The position numbers and the translations under genes were made by a program. The notes beneath the pieces are model-generated. The model did not search any database, was not told where the DNA came from, and saw nothing but the letters and a program-made list of their open reading frames with translations. DNA of 64,000 nt from RBC038 sp041390625 (GTDB lineage: Bacteria; Chloroflexota; Dehalococcoidia; UBA2979), in assembly GCA_041390625.1 (NCBI GenBank), contig JAWKPM010000003.1, forward strand, positions 124,001 to 188,000, given 5' to 3'. Positions within the stretch are counted from its first letter, which is position 1. Every line of letters begins with the position of its first letter. This document shows positions 1 to 7,197 of this stretch, piece by piece.

Positions 1-68
1 TCTCCGCGAGGGAGTATATGAGTGCGCGGAGGGGCGAACAAACGAGGAACGAGCCTCGGACGGTGGTC

Positions 69-353
69 CTAGCGGGAGCGGCTCAGCGGCGACTCGGGCG
101 CGACCGAGGACTCGCGACCGGCGCGGAGGAGGAACTCGGCGGTAAGCTCGCGCTCGGCGATTTCTCGCTCTTCCTCGATGGCGCTCAGGAGGTCGCGGGT
201 GAGCCCTCGAGCCTGGAGGAGGCGGCGGCGCACGGCGGCGGCGTAGCCACGCACCTCGGCCGGCAGCGCCTCGATCGTCGACGTGTCATCCATGAGGCGT
301 CGAGCACCGACGTAGCCGGCCGCAGCGCCTGCGAGGAGCAGGAGGGGGCCCAT
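69..353 (-). CDS. small membrane-anchored protein, unknown function
   Basis: A 94-residue protein. The N-terminus has a Gly/Ala/Leu-rich hydrophobic segment (about residues 2-20) that could anchor it in the membrane. A charged, mostly helical region (Arg/Glu-rich, residues 30-80) follows. The ATG lies only 6 bp after the stop of the upstream gene at 360-692, so the two are probably co-transcribed. The layout resembles YtxH-type envelope proteins, but I see no diagnostic motif and assign no function. Confidence 0.6.
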   Translation of the reverse strand: MGPLLLLAGAAAGYVGARRLMDDTSTIEALPAEVRGYAAAVRRRLLQARGLTRDLLSAIEEEREIAERELTAEFLLRAGRESSVAPESPLSRSR

Positions 354-359
354 GGCGCG

Positions 360-692
360 CTAGTCCTTGCCGCGCTTCGCGAGACGGCTGACGCGCTGGA
401 CGCCACGCCTGACGCCTCGGACGGCCGCGACGGTCTTGATCAGCGGGCTGACTGCATGGTCGGCGTAGAACTCGGAGGCCGTACGGGTGTTCGCCGCGGT
501 CTGGCGAATCTCCTCGAGGGTGGGGCGCACGGGGTCCTCGACGAGCGACTTGAAGCTCTTGGTGACGGACCGCAGCAGGAAGTACGCGGCCACGACCACG
601 ACGATCAGCAGCACGAACAGCAGTGCGCCGAGCACGCCGTAGACGATGATCACGACGTCGCGCCAGTCAGCGAGGCTGAGGACGTTGTCCAT
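360..692 (-). CDS. single-pass membrane protein, unknown function
   Basis: The chosen ATG gives 110 residues. A longer reading back to 806 adds a stretch without membrane-protein character that runs into the end of mnmA. There is a strong transmembrane segment at about residues 12-37 (Val/Ile/Leu-rich). After it comes a cytosolic-looking helical tail ending in a basic patch (RGVRRGVQRVSRLAKRGKD). A TAGCAT box at 721-726 on this strand could be its -10 element. It sits directly upstream of the small membrane protein at 69-353, and the pair may form a two-gene envelope operon. Function unknown. Confidence 0.7.
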   Translation of the reverse strand: MDNVLSLADWRDVVIIVYGVLGALLFVLLIVVVVAAYFLLRSVTKSFKSLVEDPVRPTLEEIRQTAANTRTASEFYADHAVSPLIKTVAAVRGVRRGVQRVSRLAKRGKD

Positions 693-780
693 GCCGCTCC
701 ATTCGAGTGAGTACGTCCTCATGCTAACCGGGACGGCGAGGGGCAGACAAACCAGCACGTAAACAGGACGTTGCAGTGAT

Positions 781-1869
781 CTATCTGGCGACCTCGATGG
801 TGGCACCGCCCAGCACCTCGTCGCCGTCCGCCCCGCCGTACAGCACGAGCGCCTGTCCAGGCGCGACCGCGAGCACCGGACGCGCGAACTCCACCTCGAG
901 TCGATCGGCCTCGACGGCGGTCACGGACGCCTCGATGGCGGCCGCGTGGTAGCGCACGCGGGCGGTGACGCGCGCGCCGACGGGCGGCGGCTCGACGACC
1001 CAGCGCGGGTCCGAGGCTTCGACGAGCGTTCGCCCCAGTTCGCGCTCAGTGCCGACGACGACGGTAGACGTGGCGGGGCGGATCTCGGTGACGAAGCGTC
1101 GCTCGGGGCCGGGCAGCCCGAGGCCTCGACGCTGGCCGACGGTAAAGCCGGTCGTGCCGGCGTGGGTGCCGAGCAGCTCGCCCTCGGTGGAGACGATCGG
1201 GCCGGGTCGTGCCTCGATGCCGCGTCCGGCGAGCAGGTCGCGATAGTCGCCGCCCGGGACGAAGCAGATGTCGGCGGAGTCGGGCTTGTCGGCGACGGAG
1301 GCGAGTCCGAGGTCGGCGGCGATGCGGCGCGTCTCGTCCTTCGTGAGGTCGCCGAGCGGGAAGAGCGTTCGCTCGAGGGCGTGCTGGTCGAGCGTGTAGA
1401 GGACGTAGGACTGGTCCTTCGCCTCGTCGCGCGCGGCGTGCAGGCGGACGACGTCGCCGTCGCGGACGGCACGCGCGTAATGGCCCGTCGCCAAGCGATC
1501 GACGCCCATCGCGAGCGCGCGATCGAGGAGCGTCGAGAACTTGAGGTAGCGGTTGCAGGCGAGGCAGGGGTTGGGGGTGCGCCCCGCCTCGTAGGAGCGC
1601 ACGAAGTCATCGATGACGTCGCGCTCGAACTCGCGCTCGAGGTTGATGACGTAGTGCGGGATGCCGATGCGCTGCGCGGCGGCGCGGGCGTCGCCCACGT
1701 CCTCGATGCCGCAGCAGGTGCGCTTCGAGCTGAGGACGAGGTCGTCGGGCTCGGTGTAGAGGCGCATCGTGACGCCAATGACCTCGTAGCCCTGCTCGTG
1801 CAGCAATGCAGCGGCAACGGCGGAGTCCACGCCGCCCGACATCGCCACCAGCACCCGCTCGCGCGCCAT
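781..1869 (-). CDS. mnmA: tRNA-specific 2-thiouridylase MnmA
   Basis: Makes the 2-thio group of U34 in tRNA-Lys, -Glu and -Gln, using ATP and persulfide sulfur. The 362-residue length is normal. The PP-loop SGGVDS is at residues 11-16. The catalytic cysteines are in the NPCLACN motif (Cys102/Cys105) and the DICFVPGG motif (Cys202). The C-terminus matches the family's beta-barrel region. The ATG at 1869 was chosen because MARERVLVAMSGGVDS is the typical family N-terminus; the frame stays open to 1962 but that extension is unlike the family. It is divergent from the lipoprotein at 1965. Confidence 0.95.
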   Translation of the reverse strand: MARERVLVAMSGGVDSAVAAALLHEQGYEVIGVTMRLYTEPDDLVLSSKRTCCGIEDVGDARAAAQRIGIPHYVINLEREFERDVIDDFVRSYEAGRTPNPCLACNRYLKFSTLLDRALAMGVDRLATGHYARAVRDGDVVRLHAARDEAKDQSYVLYTLDQHALERTLFPLGDLTKDETRRIAADLGLASVADKPDSADICFVPGGDYRDLLAGRGIEARPGPIVSTEGELLGTHAGTTGFTVGQRRGLGLPGPERRFVTEIRPATSTVVVGTERELGRTLVEASDPRWVVEPPPVGARVTARVRYHAAAIEASVTAVEADRLEVEFARPVLAVAPGQALVLYGGADGDEVLGGATIEVAR

Positions 1870-1964
1870 GCGCCTCCCTCGGGCCTCCTGCGGCCTCGTA
1901 CGTTCGATTGTAGGCACAGGCTCGATAGCATCATTCGTGCGGGGGTGTACGGAGGGACGCATTC

Positions 1965-2597
1965 ATGCCGAGACGACGCGCGCTCCTCGGGCTGGCGCTG
2001 TCGCTGCTCGCGGCCTCGAGCCTGCTCGTCGGCTGCTCGAGCGACGACGACGGGGACGCGACGGCCGAGGCGACCTCCACGCCCACAGCCACCGAGACTG
2101 CGACCTCGACGGCCACGATGACCGAGACCTCGACACCGACCGAGACGGCGACCGCGGCGGCACCCTTCGGGCTGACGGCCGAGGACGTCGACGGGCTTGT
2201 GTGCACCGGCCAGTGGCAGAACGAGACCTTCGGGTCATCGGGCGCGTTTGCGGCGACGATCGAGGTAGGCGGCGACGGCGGCCAGATCACGCTGGACCTC
2301 GGGGGGAACGTGTTCGGCGCCTCGGGCGGCACGATCGAGATGCCGTACGCGCTGCGAGACGGCGCGGTCGTGGTGAGCGCGCCGCTCGGCTTCCTCGGGG
2401 TGGCGGAGCTGCGCCTCGATGGAGCGACGAACCAGGGGACGTTCTCGGGCCCGCCCGCCCTCGGCGACTCGGCCGCCGTCACGATGGTCGACTTCGCGTT
2501 CGACGCGGAGACGCTGAGCGCGGCGTTCGACATCGACTTCGGGGCCGGGCAGGCGCCGGCGCACTCGGTGATCAACGCGGACTGCGCGCGGCCGTAG
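1965..2597 (+). CDS. secreted lipoprotein with Thr/Ala-rich linker
   Basis: A 210-residue predicted lipoprotein. The signal peptide starts MPRRRALLGL and ends in a lipobox (LLVGC, Cys24). A low-complexity Thr/Ala/Glu/Ser linker follows (about residues 30-66), then a compact domain of about 140 residues rich in Gly, Thr and beta-type residues. Two cysteines (in LVCTGQ and in NADCARP near the end) may form a disulfide. The domain has no motif I recognise. The linker type recurs in three other proteins here (24.2, 27.4 and 34.7 kb). A TAGCAT box at 1926-1931 is a possible -10. Confidence 0.75.
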   Translation: MPRRRALLGLALSLLAASSLLVGCSSDDDGDATAEATSTPTATETATSTATMTETSTPTETATAAAPFGLTAEDVDGLVCTGQWQNETFGSSGAFAATIEVGGDGGQITLDLGGNVFGASGGTIEMPYALRDGAVVVSAPLGFLGVAELRLDGATNQGTFSGPPALGDSAAVTMVDFAFDAETLSAAFDIDFGAGQAPAHSVINADCARP

Positions 2598-2636
2598 GCT
2601 CACAGGCCGCGCGCGCCGAATTCGCGAGGCCGTTGG

Positions 2637-2642
2637 TACACT
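2637..2642 (+). promoter_or_regulatory. -10-like box TACACT immediately before rsfS
   Basis: The string TTGGTACACTG ends one base before the ATG at 2644. TACACT is a good -10 hexamer, but no clear -35 sits 16-18 bases upstream. If it is used, transcription would begin at or just inside the annotated rsfS start. Similar boxes precede other genes in the window. Confidence 0.4.
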
Positions 2643-2643
2643 G

Positions 2644-3030
2644 ATGCGCCCTCGGATCCGCCGGGGGGCGCCCGGCGGGGAGGGCTCACTGCAGGGGATC
2701 GAACTCGCACACCACCTGATCGACGTGGTCGTCGACCACATGGGCGCCGACGTCGTGCTGCTCGATCTCACCGCGCAGGGTGCGTTCACCGACTACTTCG
2801 TCATCGCGAGCATCGACAACGAGCGCCAGATGCGCGCCGTCGTGGACGCCCTCGATGAGGCCGCGCGCGCGGCCGGCGAGCCGCTGCGCAGCGAGGGCCT
2901 GGCGGGGACCGGCTGGGTCCTGATCGAGGTAGGCGACGTCATCGTGCACCTGTTCTCGCCGGACCGGCGGCGCTACTACGACCTCGAAGGCCTGTGGAGC
3001 CGCGCGCCGGAGCTCGTGCACATCCAGTAG
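2644..3030 (+). CDS. rsfS: ribosomal silencing factor RsfS
   Basis: RsfS (DUF143/Iojap family) binds L14 on the 50S subunit and blocks subunit joining in starvation. The family core runs from about residue 18 (ELAHHLIDVV) through VVLLDLT and FTDYFVIAS to the C-terminal GDVIVHLFSPDRRRYYDLE, which is diagnostic. It has 128 residues, normal length. The ATG at 2644 is the only canonical start before the core, yet it directly abuts a TACACT box. The true start may therefore lie slightly downstream, possibly a CTG at 2692, or the message may be nearly leaderless. Confidence 0.9.
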   Translation: MRPRIRRGAPGGEGSLQGIELAHHLIDVVVDHMGADVVLLDLTAQGAFTDYFVIASIDNERQMRAVVDALDEAARAAGEPLRSEGLAGTGWVLIEVGDVIVHLFSPDRRRYYDLEGLWSRAPELVHIQ

Positions 3031-3069
3031 CGGTCGCGGTCGGGCCGTAGGAACGGGCGCGAGGCCTCG

Positions 3070-3789
3070 ATGACGCTGGGTCCGTTCGACCATCTCCTCG
3101 TCATTGCGTGGGTTGTGGTGGTGCCGTCGTTCGCGGCGCTGGTCGTGATGCCTCGGCTGCGGCGGGCGGGCGAGCGGGCGAAGCGCATTCGGACCTACGC
3201 CCGGACGATCGTGCTGCAGTGGTCACTCACGGCCGCCCTTCTGGTGTTGTGGGTCGTCGAGGACCGCTCGTGGGGCGACCTCGGACTGCGGGGCGCAGAG
3301 TGGTGGCGCCTCGGCGGCGGCTTCGCCCTCGTGGCCGTCGCCGTCGGGATGCTGACGATGTATCGCCTGCGCGCGACGGGCGACGAGGTCATGCGGCGCG
3401 AGCTGGAGCCCTCGATCGAGCGCCTGCGGCCGATGTTGCCTCGGACGCGGCCGGAACTGGCGGCGTTCATCGCGCTGTCGGCGACGGCGGGCATCGCGGA
3501 GGAACTGTTCTTCCGCGGCTACCTGCTCGTGTACCTCGAGGAGTTCGTGCCACTCGTGGTCGCGGTGGCTCTGGCGCTCGCCGTCTTCGGGGCGGGGCAC
3601 GTGTACCAGGGGTGGCAGAGCACGCTGCAGACGGCGGCGCTGGGCGCGGTGTTCCTCGCCCTCTACCTCGTGAGCGGCGCCCTGTGGCCGGCGATCGTGT
3701 TCCACGCCGCGTACGACATGAACAGCGGCACGCTGGGGTACAGCCTCATCCGCAGCGAGACGCCGCCCGAGGCCGCGGCGGCCGGCTGA
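3070..3789 (+). CDS. CPBP/CAAX-type intramembrane metalloprotease
   Basis: A 239-residue polytopic membrane protein of the CPBP (Abi) family of intramembrane glutamic/metallo-endopeptidases. The signature is complete: EELFFRGYL at about residues 144-152, a FGAGHVYQG motif (second histidine) near 175, and FHAAYDMNSG near 214. Several hydrophobic segments surround these motifs. The substrate is unknown; relatives cleave prenylated or membrane substrates or act in immunity to bacteriocins. The ATG is embedded in a copy of the over-represented octamer CCTCGATG. It is convergent with ndk. Confidence 0.85.
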   Translation: MTLGPFDHLLVIAWVVVVPSFAALVVMPRLRRAGERAKRIRTYARTIVLQWSLTAALLVLWVVEDRSWGDLGLRGAEWWRLGGGFALVAVAVGMLTMYRLRATGDEVMRRELEPSIERLRPMLPRTRPELAAFIALSATAGIAEELFFRGYLLVYLEEFVPLVVAVALALAVFGAGHVYQGWQSTLQTAALGAVFLALYLVSGALWPAIVFHAAYDMNSGTLGYSLIRSETPPEAAAAG

Positions 3790-3804
3790 CGCCGGCCACT
3801 TCGA

Positions 3805-4254
3805 CTACTCGAATATCCAGCGGTCGACGTCTCGCGGCCACGTCTCGATGGTCTGACCCTCGAAGAAGATGCCGATCTCGCGCGCGGCGCTCTCCGGGCT
3901 GTCCGAGCCGTGCACGAGGTTGCGACCGACCTCGAGGCCGAAGTCGCCTCGGATGGTGCCGGGCGCGGCCTCGGTGGGGCGCGTGACGCCCATAGTCTGA
4001 CGCGCGGCTGCGACCGCGTTCACGCCCTCAAAGACGGCGGCGACGATGGGGCTGCTCGTGATGTAGTCGACGAGGCCCGCGAAGAAGGGCTTGCCGTCGT
4101 GCTCGGCGTAGTGACGCTTCGCCATCGCCTCGTCGACCTGCAGCAGGCGCAGGGCCACGATGCGGAGGCCGCGGCGCTCGAGGCGCGACAGCACCTCGCC
4201 GGCCAGCCCGCGCTGCATCGCGTCCGGCTTCACCAGGATCAGGGTTCGTTCCAC
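3805..4254 (-). CDS. ndk: nucleoside diphosphate kinase
   Basis: Transfers the gamma-phosphate between NTPs and NDPs through a phosphohistidine. The 149-residue length is standard. The family start VERTLILVKPDAM fixes the GTG start at 4254; the frame is open further upstream, but that extension is not family-like. The catalytic His115 lies in NLVHGSDS. It lies downstream of tsaB on the same strand with a gap of about 96 bp. Confidence 0.95.
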   Translation of the reverse strand: MERTLILVKPDAMQRGLAGEVLSRLERRGLRIVALRLLQVDEAMAKRHYAEHDGKPFFAGLVDYITSSPIVAAVFEGVNAVAAARQTMGVTRPTEAAPGTIRGDFGLEVGRNLVHGSDSPESAAREIGIFFEGQTIETWPRDVDRWIFE

Positions 4255-4350
4255 GTCGTCTCGCCTTCCATCGGTTGGGGCCCGTCGAAGGGGCCGCCGG
4301 GGATTATGCCGTCGGGCGCCGGTAGCGCCCACCAGTGCTTCGGGGACCCA

Positions 4351-5040
4351 TCACGAGCGTGGCCGCGTGATCGAGGGCGGCCGCAGGTACACGACGTCGA
4401 CGCCAGCGGGATCACCGAACGCGTCGTGGGCGTCGGCGAGCGCGACGGCCCCGAGGGCACGAGAGGCGGGCGGTGCCGCCTCGGCCTCCCGTGCGTCGGT
4501 GCCGGCGTGCTGCCAGGCCTCGCGCAGGTCCTCGGTCAGCTCGCCGCACCACAGCGCACCTCGAGGCGCGGAGGCGGCGCAGGCAGCCGCTTCGTCGATG
4601 CGCGGCTCGACCAGCACGCGAGGCGGTGCCCCGCCCTCAGCGCGCTCGTAGGCGGCCCAGGCGAGGCCTGAGCGCCCGGCATCGTGTACGGCGACTACCG
4701 GCCCGGCCTCGAGGTGTGGCGCGGCGTCGAGCTCAAGACGGTGCACACCAGCGAGCGGGACATCGAGTGCGAGCGCGAGGCCCTGGGCCGTCGCGACGCC
4801 GGCGCGGAGGCTGCCGTAGCCGCCGGGGCCCGTCACCACCGCGATGCCCGCGAGGTCGGTTCGCGCACGACTCGAGCGGTCGAGCACGGGATCGATCGCG
4901 GTCAGCAGCTCGCGCGAGAACGTCGTGCCGAGGTCCCACGCGTGTTCGGCGAGGACGGTGCCTGCCTCGACGACTGCGACCAGGCCTCGGCGCGAGGCGC
5001 TGTCGATGACGAGCAGGGGGCCGCTCGGGCTAGCGGACAC
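4351..5040 (-). CDS. tsaB: tRNA threonylcarbamoyladenosine biosynthesis protein TsaB
   Basis: TsaB is the non-catalytic partner of TsaD in t6A37 synthesis. The N-terminus (LLVIDSASRRGLVAVV) and the GPGGYGSLRAGVATAQGLA segment are characteristic of this ASKHA-fold family. It has 229 residues from a GTG start at 5040 that overlaps the end of tsaE by 11 bp. The same frame stays open upstream through tsaE, but that part is a shadow. Gene order thiL-tsaE-tsaB supports the call. TsaD and RimI are not in the window. Confidence 0.92.
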   Translation of the reverse strand: MSASPSGPLLVIDSASRRGLVAVVEAGTVLAEHAWDLGTTFSRELLTAIDPVLDRSSRARTDLAGIAVVTGPGGYGSLRAGVATAQGLALALDVPLAGVHRLELDAAPHLEAGPVVAVHDAGRSGLAWAAYERAEGGAPPRVLVEPRIDEAAACAASAPRGALWCGELTEDLREAWQHAGTDAREAEAAPPASRALGAVALADAHDAFGDPAGVDVVYLRPPSITRPRS

Positions 5041-5554
5041 GGGCGCTCCCGCCCGACGCCGCGCCACCGGCCAGCAGACCATCGAGCACGCGGCGGTAGC
5101 GGTCGCTCGTGGCGACGAAGGTGAAGCGCCTCGACTTCGGGTCGGCCTCGTCCAGCTCGATGGCGACGAGCAGGTGCTCGGCGGGCAGCGCCTCGAAGGC
5201 GCGCTCGGGCCACTCGACCAGGAGCACGCCCTCGGCAGCCTGCTCGGCGAGGCCGAGGTCGTCGACCTCGTCGGGCCCGCCGAGGCGGTAGAGGTCGGCG
5301 TGGAAGAGCGCGAGCCCGCGTCCGTCCTCGGGCGGGTCGTGCCGCGCCAGGAGGACGAAGGTCGGGCTGTTGACGGGGCCCTCGACGCCGAGGCCAGCGC
5401 CGATGCCCTGCGCCAGCGCGGTCTTGCCGGCCCCGAGCGGTCCCTGCAGCAGCAGCACGTCGCCTGGGCGCAGCAGTCGGGCGACACGACGGCCGAGGGT
5501 ACGCGTCCGTCCCACCGAGGTCGTGGTGACCTGCACGCGGTTTGCCGTGCTCAC
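5030..5554 (-). CDS. tsaE: tRNA threonylcarbamoyladenosine biosynthesis ATPase TsaE
   Basis: The P-loop ATPase that resets the TsaBDE complex. Its Walker A motif reads GPLGAGKTALAQG and is followed by the family segments SPTFVLL and LFHADLYRL. The chosen GTG at 5554 gives 174 residues. It overlaps the stop of thiL by 4 bp (GTGA), pointing to translational coupling. Its stop lies inside the start of tsaB. The frame is open to 5629, but the extra N-terminus would lie within thiL. Confidence 0.92.
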   Translation of the reverse strand: MSTANRVQVTTTSVGRTRTLGRRVARLLRPGDVLLLQGPLGAGKTALAQGIGAGLGVEGPVNSPTFVLLARHDPPEDGRGLALFHADLYRLGGPDEVDDLGLAEQAAEGVLLVEWPERAFEALPAEHLLVAIELDEADPKSRRFTFVATSDRYRRVLDGLLAGGAASGGSARVR

Positions 5555-6555
5555 GATGCGCCCGCCCGCATCTGGTCCCAGCCGCTCACGGCGGGGACGT
5601 AGCGTGTGCCGTCGTCGTGCAGCGCCCACGCCTCGCCCGGGTGGTCCTCGACGACGACGCCGATCGAGGTGAGACGCGGCTCCGTGTGCCCCACGGCCTC
5701 GAGGATGGCGCTCGGCGCGGTCATGGCGAGCTCGAAGTCCTCACCACCGCCGAGCGCGAGGTCGAGCGCGGCCTGCGCGCCGAGCTCGGCCACCGCCGCG
5801 GGGTGGAGCGGGATCTTCGAGGTCTGGACCTCGATACCCACGTTCGAGCGCTCGGCGATGTGGCCGAGGTCCTGCAGCAGGCCGTCCGAGACGTCCATGC
5901 CACAGCGCACGCCTGCCTCCGCAGCTGCGCGGCCGAGGGCGACGCGCGGCATCGGACGGCGGTGCGCGAGCAGCAGCGGCGCGCCGGCGCCGTCTCCACC
6001 GCCGCGCCCCGCCTCGATGAGCGCAAGTCCGGCGGCGGCCGCACCGAGGTGGCCCGAGACGGCGACCCGGTCACCGACGCGGGCGGAGTCGCGGCGCAGG
6101 AGCGCATCGCTCGAGGCGGTGCGGCCGGTGATCGTCACGCTGATCGTCAGGCGATCGCCTCGGACGATGTCTCCGCCGCCGACGCGGACGCCCATCGCTC
6201 GACAAGCCTCGGCCATGCCGTCGACGAGGCGGTCAATCGATTCGAGGGGCTCGTGGGGCGGGAGCACGAGGCCGATGAACGCGAACTCGGGCGTCGCGCC
6301 CATCGCGGCGATATCGGAGACATTCGCGGCCATCGCGCGCCAGCCGAGGTCGCCTCGAGACATGGTGTCGGCGCGGAAATGGTTGCCTTCGACGAGCACA
6401 TCGACGGTCGCCACGGACACGCCGGCCTCGGTGGTCCAAGCGGCGGCATCGTCACCCGGGGGCACGAGGATGTCGCGAGCTGCGGCGTCGCCGAGGCGCT
6501 CGACGATGCGGTCGATCAGCGCGAACTCGCCCAGGGCCTCGTTGGGTTCCGCCAC
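5551..6555 (-). CDS. thiL: thiamine-monophosphate kinase
   Basis: Phosphorylates thiamine monophosphate to thiamine diphosphate, the last step of vitamin B1 coenzyme synthesis. It is 334 residues, normal for ThiL. Family motifs are visible: GDDAAAW near residue 34, the VEGNHFRADTMSRGDLGWRA segment, DIAAMGA, GGGDIVRG and GMDVSDGL, all parts of the Mg-ATP and substrate site. It is the first gene of an overlapping set with tsaE and tsaB. No TPP riboswitch is visible upstream. Confidence 0.94.
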   Translation of the reverse strand: MAEPNEALGEFALIDRIVERLGDAAARDILVPPGDDAAAWTTEAGVSVATVDVLVEGNHFRADTMSRGDLGWRAMAANVSDIAAMGATPEFAFIGLVLPPHEPLESIDRLVDGMAEACRAMGVRVGGGDIVRGDRLTISVTITGRTASSDALLRRDSARVGDRVAVSGHLGAAAAGLALIEAGRGGGDGAGAPLLLAHRRPMPRVALGRAAAEAGVRCGMDVSDGLLQDLGHIAERSNVGIEVQTSKIPLHPAAVAELGAQAALDLALGGGEDFELAMTAPSAILEAVGHTEPRLTSIGVVVEDHPGEAWALHDDGTRYVPAVSGWDQMRAGAS

Positions 6556-6608
6556 GCCCTCAGTCTATGGAGCCAGCGGGCACGGGGCGAGACGGGCCGT
6601 GGTCGCGG

Positions 6609-7142
6609 TCATCCTCGACGGACGCCGGTGAGCAGCCGCTCGTCGAAGTGCTCGGATCGACCGACCGCGTTCCTGATGACGCTGATATCGCCCGTGGTCT
6701 CGAGGACCACCGCACGCACATCGGTGAGATGCCAGACGCCGGCGCGTCGGAGGGCGGCCCAGACGTCGGTCTCGGTCACGCGGCCCTCGCGCAGGTGCGC
6801 CTCGATGAACCGCCCTTCGTCGACGAGGAGCAGCGGGGCATTGTCGACGAGATTCGCGACGCCGGGCACGGCGAGCCGGAGCCGGGCGACGAGGTGCTGG
6901 AGCGCGAACAGGAGGGTGAAGGCCACGACGGCATCGAGCACCGACGGTCGACCGGTGATGATGGCGGAGGCGAGGGCGCTGCCGACGGCGACGGTCATGG
7001 CGAAGTCGAACGCGGACAGCCTCGCGAAGCTACGCAGCCCGTTCAGGCGCGTCAGCACGATCAGCGCGGGGTAGAGCAGGAGCGCGGAGAGCGCGACGAG
7101 GCCCGCCTCGCGCCACGTCGTCCAGAGCCACTCTGCCAGCAT
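6609..7142 (-). CDS. YetF/DUF421-family membrane protein
   Basis: 177 residues from the ATG at 7142. The N-terminal half carries about three hydrophobic helices, including the family segment SAFDFAMTVAVGSALASAII. The C-terminal half is the soluble YetF-type domain (LLLVDEGRFIEAHLREGRVTETDV). Members are inner-membrane proteins of unknown function found in many bacteria, some in sporulation or envelope settings. It lies just downstream of gyrA, separated by a terminator-like hairpin, so it probably has its own promoter or depends on read-through. Confidence 0.85.
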   Translation of the reverse strand: MLAEWLWTTWREAGLVALSALLLYPALIVLTRLNGLRSFARLSAFDFAMTVAVGSALASAIITGRPSVLDAVVAFTLLFALQHLVARLRLAVPGVANLVDNAPLLLVDEGRFIEAHLREGRVTETDVWAALRRAGVWHLTDVRAVVLETTGDISVIRNAVGRSEHFDERLLTGVRRG

Positions 7143-7146
7143 CGAC

Positions 7147-7174
7147 GCCCCCCTTCCAGCATCGGAGGGGGGTG
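7147..7174 (-). terminator. hairpin after gyrA
   Basis: An inverted repeat of a C6TTCC block (7148-7157) with a GGAG6T-type block (7164-7173) flanks a 6-base loop, with one unpaired base. It lies between the gyrA stop (7198) and the next gene start (7142). No strong T-tract follows, so termination may be partial. Confidence 0.5.
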
Positions 7175-7197
7175 CAAGTAGGTCGGCCTCGGCGGAG

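Noticed and set aside
2040..2160. Tandem repeat or CRISPR-like array in the Thr/Ala tracts (also at 24.2, 27.45 and 34.75 kb)
   Set aside because: Irregular ACG/GCG/ACC codons in frame, no constant repeat-spacer unit; a protein stalk.
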